The notes under the pieces: model-generated
Told to the model about the DNA's origin: nothing
The model's input: only the letters and a program-made list of their open reading frames with translations
The model's database searches: none
Position numbers and translations under genes: made by a program
Shown here: positions 46,558-57,701 of the stretch, piece after piece
Numbering within the stretch: the stretch's first letter is position 1
Layout: each line of letters starts with the position of its first letter
Source: Syngnathus acus
Lineage: Eukaryota > Chordata > Actinopteri > Syngnathiformes > Syngnathidae
Length of the DNA stretch: 64,000 nt
Assembly: GCF_901709675.1 (NCBI RefSeq)
Contig: NC_051103.1
Location: forward strand, 4,263,501-4,327,500
Reading direction: 5' to 3'

Positions 46558-47835
46558 TCAGTGCAGGAAGAAGTCTCGGATGCGTGTGGCCTCGATCCAA
46601 GGGATGTAAGCGGCGGTGCGGGTGAAGACGCTGGGTTTGTTCTCCACCGTGCAGCCGATGGGGCCGAAGCTCACCACGCCGTGGACCTCCCAATGCTCGC
46701 GGCCCAGCTGGCACAAAAGAGGCCCTCCAGAATCCCCCTGAAAAGAACACCGCTCTGATTTATAATTTGCCCCCACCCCCCTCATGAGGCTGAAAGGGAA
46801 CATGGAAGCCAACCTGACAGGCGGCAGGCGGATCCTCGATGTCCCTAAAGCCAGCGCAGATCATGGAGTCTCGCACGCGGTCACCCCAGAACTTCTTCTG
46901 CCGACAGGTTTTGAAGTCGATGATGGGGAGGCGGGCTTGGTTGAGAGCCTCTGCCAGGGAAACGTTTTCCTTCCCACCTGATGTATTTCAACAAAACATC
47001 TGTCTACTTTTCCCCAAACAAAGATCTTTTCGAGTTCCTTCAGACTCACCCCGAGTGTCACCCCAGCCCGTCACCCAGCAGTAGTGTCCCGGCTTAAGGC
47101 TGGTCTGCTTGCGCGGCAGGCAGGCGTAGCGGATGAAGTTGGACGGGAGGATGTCAACGGCTGCCTTCACCAAAGCGATGTCATAGTCCAGCTCGCTATG
47201 CGCCGGGTAGCGGAAATTCTCATGCCGGTAGATGCGCTTCACTGGGAAGACCCTCTCGGCCGTTTCGGAGCGCCTCAGCCGATGCTTGCCAAGCACGATC
47301 CTCCACGAGCCGGCGTCCTCAGCTTTTCCCCTGAAAGATCGATTTTAATCACTTGAGTCTCTAACAGTACCAAAATGTGCTTTTTATCTACTTTTGGAAG
47401 CAGTGAGCAGCAGTGAGAATCCAATTCTTGTGGATCAAAGTTCCTCCACAGACGTGAATGTGATGTTTACTACCTCTGGGTCGAACCTGACAAACAACAG
47501 AAGAAGAAGCCTCAGTAGGTGCATTATTATTAATTATTAATATTAATTTTTCAAATACCTGCAGAGAGACTTGCCAAGGCCAGGAATGCGGTCTAGCCTC
47601 GTTGCCCGACACGATCCTCTCGACCATGTTGGGTTTGAAGTAGGCCATCCCGCAATCTTTGGGCCAATCTGGGAAAAAAAAAAACACACATGTCAACCCT
47701 GTTGTGATTTTAATATGTGTGTGTATTCTCACCCAGGTGTAAGACCTTATGCTGCTTGCCAGGCGTGTACGTGTGCGCAGCCTCCCGCAGCAGCGGCAGC
47801 AGCAGCAAACACACCACATGAAGCGCGGCGGCCAT
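46558..47835 (-). CDS. Secreted chymotrypsin/elastase-type serine protease (S1 family)
   Basis: Six exons read downward: 47733-47835, 47559-47668, 47392-47486, 47050-47330, 46814-46977 and 46558-46737, giving 310 codons plus stop. A signal peptide ([20 protein letters not shown]) leads into a short propeptide with a Cys (KDCGM) and the activation site [21 protein letters not shown], cut after Arg as in trypsin-activated zymogens. The catalytic triad is intact: LTAAHC (His57), DYDIALV (Asp102) and QGDSGGP (Ser195). The disulfide partner of the propeptide Cys is seen in YACLP. The S1 pocket reads Ala189-Ala190, Gly216 and Ser226 in chymotrypsin numbering, so it lacks trypsin's Asp189. [11 protein letters not shown] and [16 protein letters not shown] are closest to pancreatic elastases. 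I cannot assign an orthologue name. It lies between timm23 and gprin2. Confidence 0.88.
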
Positions 47836-49346
47836 CGTTTTCCGTGCAAAAATCATCAGGCCGCGCGCAACCCGCCGTTTTTATAGCAGCAGGTACACGC
47901 GCACACAAACACACAATGAGTTGGATCACAACAAGGCGCTGGATTGTTCTCCTGCTGTGATGACTTTTCACAAAAAAAAAAAAAAAAAAAGTCTTTTCAC
48001 ACACATACAGTAGTAGTCGTGAACACAAACATCATGTCAGGTGACGTACTACAGTGGCATAGTGACCTTTAAATGACCTCTGGGGATAAACAACACTAAT
48101 ATTTGTGTATTTTATGGACAAAAAGTGAACCACCCCTTTAAAATAAAAACACTTTTGCACTTCTACTGATCATATGATAATGTGAAAGTATAGAAAGAGC
48201 TATCTGGAAATCACCAGTGAGTTTTTGCTGTTTTTTTGTTTTTTTTACTCTGAATGGGAATGTGCACGCTCATCTGAAACACTGAATGGTCGCAGCACCT
48301 CAATACGGTTCAACAAGCTGACTGTAGTTAAAGAGCAGAATATTAGGTACACCCGCATCATCGAACCAGGCCGTGGATGTTATTATTGTTGTGGTTGCTG
48401 AAGGTGGTGATGACGTTTAGAGAATATTATAAAATATAATAAAAGCGGTGCAAAGTTCAACACCACTCGCGCTAATTAATTTATCTACTTTTTTTTAATT
48501 AAACAGCTAGCATCACCCAACGAACTGAAACAAACGTGTTCTATCACAAATCAAGTCCGATTACAATAAAATCATGGAATTATGCATAAATGATAACATA
48601 CAAAATAAATAAAATAATACAGAAATGCCAAATATAATTATAAGAAATATAGGGTGGGCCAGAATTCATGACTCACGTGATTGTGCTGCTCTTTTTGCTG
48701 TTCCCTGTTTGGCCACATGAGGGCAGTATAATGCATGCAGACGGCTAAATTGAATGTATTTTCTTCTTCCAAATACGCAAGATGTAATGATTTGTTTTGG
48801 TTTCTTTGTTAGTAAACTTCAACCGTGAGTGGCAATACAGAGATTGAAAGTTCTTTTTTGAAGAATTGTTAACTATTAGCAAGACTCTCTGCAACATTTG
48901 TTTTTATGGATTTTCTTGTTTTGCGTTTGAGTTTGTTAGGAAATCGGTTTGTCAAAAATTCTGACCCATTCTTTATTAAATAAGCATAAATTAAATCAAT
49001 ATAATGAACACATAAAATAATAATGGGTAACTGAATAAAATAATACAATAAATGTATTAGTTTAGTGATTATCGTTTTAAATTGCCTGTGCAAAGAGCAG
49101 CAATAGAGCAGCCATGTACATTTAGTACATTAATAACAAAACATCACTTTCAATGTGACTTGTGTAATAAAATGCAAAGTGCAATACAGTGTATCTTCAT
49201 GTACCACAATGTTGCAATTCTAAAATGTTGCTGTTGAGACCTTTCATCAACTTTTTTCCTTATTTTTTTTTTTTTTACATTGCATATTTTAAATCTGTTG
49301 CGCTGCAGTAATCAGTGAATTTACTCAACAGATCTCATCTTTTGTC
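47836..49346. other. Gene-free interval between the protease gene and gprin2
   Basis: AT-rich, with an A19 run at 47972-47990. The part next to gprin2 probably holds its 3' UTR, with a - strand AATAAA at 48972-48977. I see no gene. Confidence 0.45.
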
Positions 49347-51056
49347 TTAGTCGTCTTCCTTTTTTGAGCCTCCACACCACCCTGGTCTTAGTGACCTAAT
49401 AACACTCCTCTTCCGTATGGTCCCACGCGAGAGCGAGGGGGATTTTGGGATGTTGTCATTTACCGCGTCTCCTTCCTCGTCTTTGCTCACTTCACGAGGC
49501 GCCTCCTCCTTTTCGGCTCCTTTGTCTTGTATCATCTCCTCTGCGTTGTCTGGAGGAGTGGCGTCGGGGAGCACCACAGAAGGAGGAGCAGGAGCTTTGC
49601 TCTTCTTCTTCGAGGGTCGTTTGACAGTTTGGAGGCTGTTGTGGAGTTCCAGGTGCTTCCGTATGGCCGCGGTCAACATTTCCGGCTCCAGGGATGCGCC
49701 GTGGACGTCCCACGTCATTCCGTCCTCGTCCCACTGCACCTGCTTCATGCTGCTCCGCCTCCTCCCCCCCGGCTCCTTCTTCTCCTCCCCGGCCTGTGTC
49801 TTAAGGCACGACCTTCTACGCCCCAGAACGTCTTTCAGCTTCTCGTCCTCCTCGCTCTCGCTCGGCGGGATCATGCTGGAGGAGGGTGACACCAGGTTAG
49901 AGTTGGAGTCCACAGAGGCCTTCAGGTCTAGTTTGGATCCGGGAGGCGAGCCCAGTAGAGAGTGGGAGGTGTTACTGTGGAGGTCCAACCATGAACTCGT
50001 GGGGGACAGCGTCTGCACGGCGGCGTCCACCATTTTCTGCTGGGCCTTCTCCTTGAAGATGGGCTCCCTTTGGGCTCCTCCTCTGGAGCATCTGCACCCC
50101 TCACCCAGAAGCGAGTCACTCAGCGAGGAGACCAGAGGCGACCTCCTTGGCTGCGGTTGCCACGGCAACTGGAGGTGGCACACCGAACCTTCTTCATCCA
50201 GTTCTCGCTCCTCATCCACTGAAGTTGACACCTGAACTTGGCCATCGGATATCTGGGGTGTCTCCTCATCGGGGAGGCATCCAGGGGATGGAGATACGCC
50301 TTCCTCTGAGCACACGGATGACGCCATAGGGGAGGGATACTGAAAATAAAGCAAGCGGTTACCGCTGGAGGTGTCATCTTCTGTACTCCTCAGCCGAAAA
50401 AAGGGCTCAGGAGGCAGGGTGGTGGATGCCAGGGGGGACCCTGGAGAGTCTCCGTGCTCAGGTAGCAGCGTGGTAGCGGACTCCAGAGGGGACGCCGGGG
50501 ACAAGGCGTATTGTTTCACGGATGGCAAAGTGGGTGTCAGCAGCGGGGAGATGAACGGGGAGATGAATGGCGAGGAGGTGAGAGTGGTCGAAGAGCTAGA
50601 AGGGGCGCAGCAGGCCACGTCCTTCGCCAGGCTGCCGGGTCGCGACGCGCTGCCGACCCACACCACCGTGTCGGGCGTGCTGCTGCGGCTGTGCACGCTG
50701 CCTCCGCCACTGCAACGGCTCCAGCGCCGCATGTTGGCCACCAGCCGCTCGCTGATGGCGGCCGGGTTGTTGCCATCCGACGACTGCAGGCTGCCCACGC
50801 GCCGCCACCCGTGCAGCTCCTGCAGCGTGCCCTGTTCGACGTTGGCGCTGGAGCTGCGGCGTAGATCCAGGCCGGTCCACGTCGGGTCACGCTTGAAAAC
50901 ATCCATGGAGCTCTTGGAGACTGAGAAGATGGGTGTGTTGGCATCACCGTCGTCCATCGGTCCTTCCGTCAAGCTGGAGTAGGACACGGATGGACTGACG
51001 GAACAACACACTGCCGGGTAGATTTCGGAATGGGGTCGCACGGGCTTCATTGCCAC
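49347..51056 (-). CDS. gprin2: G protein-regulated inducer of neurite outgrowth 2-like
   Basis: A single coding exon of 569 codons. GPRIN proteins bind activated Gi/o-class alpha subunits at the membrane and promote neurite growth. The first 430 or so residues are low-complexity, Ser/Pro/Thr-rich and poorly conserved, with short motifs such as STPDTVVWVGSASRPGSL. The diagnostic part is the C-terminal GRIN domain (about 440-500): RRSSMKQVQWDEDGMTWDV, then GASLEPEMLTAAIRKHLELH. A basic C-terminus follows, with a lone Cys near the end (RSLRPGWCGGSKKEDD) that fits the lipidated C-terminus of the family. The context (timm23 and syt15 beside it) matches human GPRIN2 at 10q11. The start at MAMKPVRPHSEI follows a splice-acceptor-like sequence, so an upstream non-coding exon is likely. 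A 272-aa open frame on the opposite strand is a shadow. Confidence 0.88.
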   Translation of the reverse strand: MAMKPVRPHSEIYPAVCCSVSPSVSYSSLTEGPMDDGDANTPIFSVSKSSMDVFKRDPTWTGLDLRRSSSANVEQGTLQELHGWRRVGSLQSSDGNNPAAISERLVANMRRWSRCSGGGSVHSRSSTPDTVVWVGSASRPGSLAKDVACCAPSSSSTTLTSSPFISPFISPLLTPTLPSVKQYALSPASPLESATTLLPEHGDSPGSPLASTTLPPEPFFRLRSTEDDTSSGNRLLYFQYPSPMASSVCSEEGVSPSPGCLPDEETPQISDGQVQVSTSVDEERELDEEGSVCHLQLPWQPQPRRSPLVSSLSDSLLGEGCRCSRGGAQREPIFKEKAQQKMVDAAVQTLSPTSSWLDLHSNTSHSLLGSPPGSKLDLKASVDSNSNLVSPSSSMIPPSESEEDEKLKDVLGRRRSCLKTQAGEEKKEPGGRRRSSMKQVQWDEDGMTWDVHGASLEPEMLTAAIRKHLELHNSLQTVKRPSKKKSKAPAPPSVVLPDATPPDNAEEMIQDKGAEKEEAPREVSKDEEGDAVNDNIPKSPSLSRGTIRKRSVIRSLRPGWCGGSKKEDD

Positions 51057-51653
51057 GGCAACAACTTAAGAAGTACCTAAATTGGATTATGTCATTTTTT
51101 AGACAAAAAAGATGATTTTACTGGAATAATAATTCCTAGTTAAACAACACTCCAATGGGAATATAATCTTCATACCTTAAAGTGATGTCCTCTTCTGTAT
51201 AGCTAAATGGCGTCCCGTTTCCCCCCGGACATCTTTCCAATCCCACAAACACTTCTTCTGGGTGAACAACCTGTAGCATCAAAATGGTGGCGATCAATCA
51301 TCAGTGCGTGCATGAGTGAACGAGTGCCGTGGGGTGTGTCGCATCTTGGGCCCCGAGGATTAACCGGCCACCTGTCATCCCATTAGCTGACAGCCTATCT
51401 CTGGACTCCGTGTGTGTGGCTAAAGAGTTAAGATCAGGTCAGGTGGCAGGATTCCAAAGCATTTATTCTTGTACAGGATAAGAATAATCAATCTCTTGAA
51501 AATTCTGCCTTTACATTTGCTGTCTAAAGTACTGTCCCTAATAAAATGACTGACCAATAGAGGGCGTGTGTACATGCGAGAAGCAGCCAGCTGTGTCCAC
51601 CTCACACATATGGACACACATTTTGACTTTGCGTCTCCTGTTTTTCGGGTTCG
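51057..51653. promoter_or_regulatory. Divergent region between gprin2 and syt15
   Basis: The two start codons face away from each other across 597 bp. The region should hold 5' UTR and promoter sequence for both genes, with possible non-coding gprin2 exons around 51180-51280. No TATA box stands out. Confidence 0.4.
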
Positions 51654-53362
51654 ATGGTTCCCGTTGGCCTCATTGCAGGACTTCTGGTGCTGCTTCTTTT
51701 CATTCTTCTCCTTCTTGGTTTGGTGATGTTCTGTTTGTGGAGGTGGAAGAGGAGGCGTGATCGCAGACAATACCTGGAGTTGGTCGCTGCCGTACCTCAC
51801 GTCCCATCATGCACCCCTCTGGTCATCCCCGTTTCGCAAGATTCCTGTGCCAAGTCAGTACCGTCAGTAAGTACTGTTGACTCGTTTCTCACAATTTGGT
51901 GTTTGTCTTAAGGCCCGGCGACATTCCGTTCATGTTGCCTCCTCGCTTCCCAATACCTCGGAAAGACACGGAAAAAAGTGAGGATAAGACGGAGGTGACT
52001 AAGATGGACCTTCTGGCTCACCGGGGCTCTCTTTGTGTTCAAAGTAAGTCACCACTGCTTTTATTCGGGTTGGTAGCTCATCCCATTTTCAATTTTCAAT
52101 GTTCCAGGTTGGTACCCAGTGGGGACTGTGCTGGCCGGTTTGTATTCTGGCAAGGTGGTGGCACCTCCGCCCGGCATGGCCACGCGTCTCTGCTTCTCAG
52201 TGGAATACCGTTACGGCGGCGAGCAGCTAGCCGTCTCCTTGTTCCGCCTGGGCAACCTACCGCCTCGTTTCCATAGTAACGTCACCCTGGTGCAGCTCCG
52301 CCTATTACCCGATGACCGGCGTCCCCGCCAGGCCAAGTCCAGGGGCACCGGGCCTGACCCGGAGTTCAATGACTACTTCCTGTTCCAGGTGAGAATGTGA
52401 GCGTGCGCACACTTGATGATGTGACCCCAATCTTCTTGTCCTCCACATGACCAGGTGACAGCAGCCCGTGTGTCACGGAGCACGCTCAGTGTGTCCGTGC
52501 TGAGCGTGTCACATGACGGCAAACGCCACGCAGTGGGCCAGGTGCTCTTTCCTTTACAAGGAGAACTGGGACAGGCTGGTAGGGTACTCTGGAGAGACTT
52601 GGACACTGAAAACCACCATCGTGTATGTGCATAGATGGCATAGTGATTAATTTAATAGTGATTAAAAATAACAATTAATAAATTGATGTTTACATTGCTG
52701 AAGCTTGTTACGTGTTCCTGTCAGTGTTCAGAGCTCGGTGAGGTCTTGGTGTCCCTGAGCTACAACCCGACTCTACAGCGCCTATCAGTGGAGGTTCCAA
52801 AAGCTCGAGGAATGCAACCTCTGATGGATGCAGGTGGGAGGTCCTCTGGGTGGTCTCTTTACACTCAATGTGCTTTATTTCAACATATCTTCTGTTCACA
52901 GGTGTGTGCGTGCGTGCAAGCTTGCAAATTCACACTCAGGTGGTGAAGATCAAGAGCAGCGGCGGCGTGAAGGCGGACGGCGAACCGGAATTCGAGCTCA
53001 GGACGAGTTTCAAACTACGGGCCGAACACGTGGACGAGGCCTGCCTCCGCTTGGAGGTGCGGCGGCAGACCGATCACGTTCCCTCAGGTAACTCATCATC
53101 TTCTAGTGGGAAGTTACACTTTCATTGTACTGTCTAAATGAGTAGGATAACTCAATCTTTCTTGCTAGCTTTCTAACTAGCTTAACTATTTCTCCTATTT
53201 TCCGTTTTTCTTACACACCCAGAACCTTCAGTTCCGTTAGGAGTTGTGGTGCTTGGTCCATTCATGTACGCCAGGGGTCCGCAGCTGCAACACTGGATGG
53301 ACATGGTCAACACACCACTCAAGCCGGTCAAAGTGTGGCATGGACTCTGCACAACCACTTAA
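51654..53362 (+). CDS. syt15: Synaptotagmin-15
   Basis: A calcium-independent member of the synaptotagmin family, thought to act in membrane trafficking outside neurons. Exons 51654-51853, 51913-52043, 52108-52388, 52455-52620, 52732-52833, 52902-53087 and 53223-53362 join in frame to 401 codons plus stop (human about 421). An N-terminal membrane anchor (LIAGLLVLLLFILLLLGLVM, residues 6-25) is followed by a basic stop-transfer (WRWKRRRDRR). C2A runs about 130-245 (RLCFSVEYRYGGEQLAVSL to GQVLFPLQGELGQ) and C2B about 262-385 (LGEVLVSLSYNPTLQRLSVE to LGVVVLGPFMYARG). The end HWMDMVNTPLKPVKVWHGL matches the WHXL motif of synaptotagmin C2B domains. The usual Ca2+-binding Asp residues are mostly absent, as in mammalian SYT15. 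Exon junctions were chosen by frame: exon 1 ends at GCCAA before GTCAGT. The poly(A) signal is at 53433-53438. Confidence 0.93.
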
Positions 53363-53717
53363 GGCTTTTGTGTGGAGTGTCTATCTGCAATATATTTGAC
53401 ATATACACAAATATATTTCAGTAAAGTGGCTAAATAAAATGAAAACATTCTGATTCATTCAAATGGAACAAAACAATATAAGTGTTTAGATGTTTCAGGT
53501 GAAATTTTTCACTCAAAGAGAGAAAAGGTGTTGAAATGCAAAACTTGAAATACCGCTGATGTCCACGAGACGGCGCAAGTCGCCTCTTGTGCCGTTAAAT
53601 TAGTAGCGTAGAGTGAGAAGTAACCCGGAAGTGCGTCAATTTATACACCCTTCTTGTAAATGCCTGCGTTTAATCACGAAGCCACGTTTCATTTAGACTT
53701 TAATACAGATTTTCATC

Positions 53718-55074
53718 ATGAAAATAAATGCAAACACGTTATTGGAAGGACATAAAGTCATGTTGGTCCCGTACAATGCTGAGCACGTGCCAAGGTAATT
53801 GCAACTAAAACGTAACTCAAGAATATTGATAATTTATCCACAGAACAGAATGGTCAGGTCATCAAAGATGTACTGTGTTGTATAAAAAAATGTTTTATAT
53901 ATATTTTCAACAGAGTCCATCAAGGTAGGTTTAAGGCAAGAATAAAAGGAAAGGAGGACAAATAGTCTTAAGTAAAGTTAGGAACTATGCAAATAATTGG
54001 GTCTGAGCACGTAAGGATGGAAGGCAGAAAGGTTGGAAGGATGCATGAATCAAAAGTAGATCCTAGGAAAGGAAGAAAGGTCTGTAATTTATTGCTTTGT
54101 TTAGGTACCACGAGTGGATGAAGTCTGAGGAGCTGCAACAACTGACTGCCTCAGAACCTCTGACACTGGAGCAGGAATATGATATGCAACGCAGCTGGAG
54201 GGAAGACGCAGACAGTAAGTTGTTTGGCAAATTGAATTCTTGATCGACAGATTTTCATTGCTCAATGCCTGGTTTTCCCAGAGTGCACCTTCATCATCTT
54301 GGACAAACGGCGCTGGGCGGATTCTGGAGCAGAGGAGGTGCAATGCATGATTGGAGACGTCAACATCTTCCTGACCGACCCCACGGATCCTTCCCTGGCC
54401 GAACTGGAGATCATGATAGCAGGTCAACAGATAACCGAGATTTGCTTCTTGTGTCTCTCCTTACCTAATTTATTTTATTTACAGAGCCCAGTTACAGAGG
54501 GAAAGGCATCGGGAAGGAGGTGACACAAATGATGATGCATTATGGTGAGCCTTTACTGCATGTTATTACTACAGGTTTTGTTTTTTTTAGGATGAAAAAT
54601 AACACTTGAAATTAAAATCATAACGTGAGGGGGCGGGCGTATTTTCACATGAATTTATTAAAAAAATAAGTTTTCACTGATGAGTGCCTTGTCCACCACC
54701 AGGGGTCACTAAACTTGGTATCAGCAAATATCAAGCCAAAATCGGCCTGGATAATGAAGTCAGCATTGCTCTGTTCAAGAAACTACAGTTCCAACAGGTA
54801 AAATCTATATTAATAATTATAAATTTGTATGATGAAGTATTATCTTTGAGAGATTTTTTTTTCTGTCTTTTTTCTATTCATGGTTTGCATGATGATTCCG
54901 TAGGTGTCAGTGTGTCAGGTGTTCAAGGAGGTCACTTTGGAGACAGCGGTGGACGAGTCACTTCGCCGGATGCTGTTGCAGCAAGTAGGTCACATGACCG
55001 AGCGGGACTACCTGGCAGCTTGCGACCGAAGACTGGAACCAAAGTCACAGACGGCCACGGACATTTCCAAGTGA
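53718..55074 (+). CDS. nat9: N-acetyltransferase 9
   Basis: GNAT-superfamily acetyltransferase. The fly orthologue stabilises microtubules, while the substrate in fish is not established. Exons 53718-53794, 54105-54214, 54282-54422, 54485-54544, 54703-54797 and 54904-55074 give 217 codons plus stop (human 207). The N-terminus MKINANTLLEGHKVMLVPYN is typical of the family. YHEWMKSEELQQLTASEPL follows, and motif A of the GNAT fold, which binds acetyl-CoA pyrophosphate, reads EPSYRGKGIGKEV (about residues 110-122). Conserved FKKLQFQQV and a C-terminus ending TATDISK follow. The stop lies 230 bp from the stop of the convergent lrrc59 gene. Confidence 0.95.
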
Positions 55075-55304
55075 GGTCTTTTGACAGAGGCGTGGAGTCA
55101 GCACGTTTATTTCAAGAAGTGATCACATTGCAAGAAGAACGCCGCAAATTGGCGTGAGAAGACAGAATTTTTTTTTTTAAAAACAGACGGTTGTACAAAG
55201 AGCGACAATTCCATAGGAATTTTCACACGTTTTTGTCTCTCTGCGTCAACGACAAGCGGCAGCAGTGGCCATCTTAATGAGAAAGATTCATTTCAAATCC
55301 CAGT

Positions 55305-57075
55305 TTAGCTTTTAGACATTTGCATGGATTCCACAAAGTCCTTAACAGCCGCAGAGAGATTGCCGAGGAGCCGGCGGACGATGATTTCTTGCTCACGGGC
55401 CCAAGTCAGGCCCCGGTCCAGGGCGGCGTCCAATGCCACGCACACGTCCTCCCGCCGCAGCTCCGTCAGCCGGCAGGTGGCTATCAGAATGGCCATGCCG
55501 AGCAGCAGCAGCAGGAAGAGCTCGAAGAGAAGAACTAAGGCTGAGCGGCAAGGCTTTGACGCCGACACCGCTACGGTCTTTTTCCCGGCTGACGTGACAC
55601 AAAGACAGGAGATTGGTTTTAAAAACAATGGTTACCTGTTTTTTTAGATGAAATATTTGGATGTATGCCTGATATTGACAACAGAAATAAATATATTTCC
55701 CCCATATATGAAAATGTTTTTGAGTAACTTTTTTCTTCATCTAAAAGTATAGCCCCCAAAAATGTATTGACAAATTTGAATTTACAATGCAAAAAAAAAA
55801 AATTAACCTGTGGCATGTCCATTCTTCTTCTTGCTCTTCTTCTCCTCGTTCTTCTTCTTCTGTTGCTGCTGCTGCTCCTGGACGGCGGCGGCAGCGGCCA
55901 CCTGGGCGTTGTATTCCTTCCTCCGCTTCTCTTTCTCCTCTGCCTTCTCCCGCTTACGCGCCTCCTTCTCACGGGCCTCACGTTCCCGCTTCTTAGCCTC
56001 TCGTTTCCTCTCCAACTCTGATGGAAAAGACATTTTTAAAACTTTCCATGTTCTCAATATGTGAAAGATCAAACATTGTTTCCTGACCTTTCTCCCTCAA
56101 AAGTCGCTTCTCTCGTGCGAGGTCGGCCTCCTCCTGCAGCACCTGCATGTACTTCAAAACCTGACAAAAAAACAACTTTTGACTAACTTGACATCTTTTG
56201 CTGTTTTCTTTTTTTCTGCATTTCTTTCATACCTTAGTAGCACATTGCTTGCACTGCTTCTCATCCAGGCAATCTCCCGCCACTTTGGCCAGCTCCGCAT
56301 CCAAAGGATTGTCCTTCAGATCCAACCACTTCAGACTCTGACAGCAAAAAAAAAAAAAAAAAACGGTGCTATTAGCTTAGCGACAATGAAAAAAATGCCA
56401 CTTTTGTTATATATGCGCTTCCACTCACCCGCAGCTGGGAGAAGCTAACAGGCAGTGTGATCAGCTTGTTGTTGTACAAATCCAAGTGCTGCAGACTGGT
56501 AAGGTTTCCAATGTCATCCGGCAAACAGGTCAGTTGGTTTTTGCTCAGGTCCAACTTCACCAAGTGGGTTAGGTTGCAGAACTCAGGCTGCCATGTGAAG
56601 AATACACAGGAAAATTCGTAGCCCGGGGGTAGAGTTTCAACACAAGGGTTATGAGTGACGTCAGAGAATTTTCAACACAATGTTACATAGTTACGGACGA
56701 TTCTATGCTGTTTTTTTAACATTTCAGCAGATGAAAAAAAAAAATTATACTAGAAAATGTACTCATATGCATTTTTAAAAAACAGTTCTAGGTTTAAAAA
56801 ATGAACTTACCGGCAGAGAGGTGATGTTGTTGCACGACAAGTCCAAAAACGTCGCTTTGGTGAATAAAGCCTGTTGGTATGAAGTTATTATTCGTTTGTG
56901 TTTTTTTTATATAGTTTTTTATTAATATTATGAGTGAATTTTGTAAGCTCACCCCTCACACGCGTGAACTCACCAGCTCTTTGACAGGCACCTCGGTGAG
57001 GTTGCACAGACTCAAATCCATCTCCTTGTCATTTAGTTTATCTTTTAAATTAAACACTTTGTTGCTTTTACTCAT
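55305..57075 (-). CDS. lrrc59: Leucine-rich repeat-containing protein 59
   Basis: ER/nuclear-envelope tail-anchored protein (ribosome-associated p34) that helps import FGF1 and CIP2A. Seven exons read downward: 56974-57075, 56811-56870, 56429-56587, 56233-56337, 56088-56160, 55808-56017 and 55305-55588, giving 330 codons plus stop (human 307). Leucine-rich repeats fill residues about 25-125 ([73 protein letters not shown]). A Cys-rich turn ([11 protein letters not shown]) is followed by a long Lys/Arg/Glu coiled coil (about 145-235) with an Ala run and a Gln run. A hydrophobic anchor ([20 protein letters not shown]) comes before a luminal tail of about 60 residues. The start at [14 protein letters not shown] fits the family. 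A - strand AATAAA at 55106-55111 lies close to the nat9 stop codon. Confidence 0.96.
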
Positions 57076-57701
57076 TTTGCCTACCTGTGCAAACACGTAA
57101 AATGCATCAATTCACGGCTATCCGGTGGCATTTAAAAATAACATTTGACCATTTTTTTTAGTTAATGACGCACTCACCTGTTTACTACACCGTGTCAAAA
57201 ATGTCTCGAAGCAAGGTTAGCGACAAAAATGCCAGGAATTCGTTGTAAATATAAGAAAAGTAACGTAAAATCAGGCGTTGAGGTGCACTGTAGTGCGAGT
57301 TTCGGGGCAGCTCGGACTCTGAATGAAAATCCACGTCACTGATTTGTGCCGCACAGGGGAGGCGGGTCAGAGAGCAGCACCCCCTACAGTATCGGAGGAC
57401 ACATTACACCCGCCCAAAAAAATTTAATTTATACAACAATTACTCCTTTTATATATAGCATTTAATATATCAAAAGTGACTCTAAGTGTGTTTAAAAAAT
57501 AAAGCAGCAAATAGCATTTGCGTGTATTACATTTTATAATTTCATAGATGGTGAACATAGATGTATGAATACAGCTTTTGTTTCAGGCATGCTTGTACTG
57601 TTAAAAAACACGTAACACGTATATTTAAAAGTAAATCTGCATCAAGCAATGGCATGCATATGCTATCTAAAGCCCGCTGTGGTATCGCTTTAATCAATCT
57701 T
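57076..57701. other. lrrc59 upstream region and 3' flank of the 5-HT3-like gene
   Basis: About 0.6 kb. The side next to lrrc59 (57076-57360) should carry its promoter and 5' UTR. The rest is AT-rich and probably includes the 3' UTR of the downstream - strand receptor gene. Confidence 0.4.

Noticed and set aside
49417-50235. 272-aa open frame on the + strand
   Set aside because: It lies entirely opposite the gprin2 coding exon, is compositionally simple (Ser-rich), and resembles no family. It mirrors the GC-rich third positions of the real gene.
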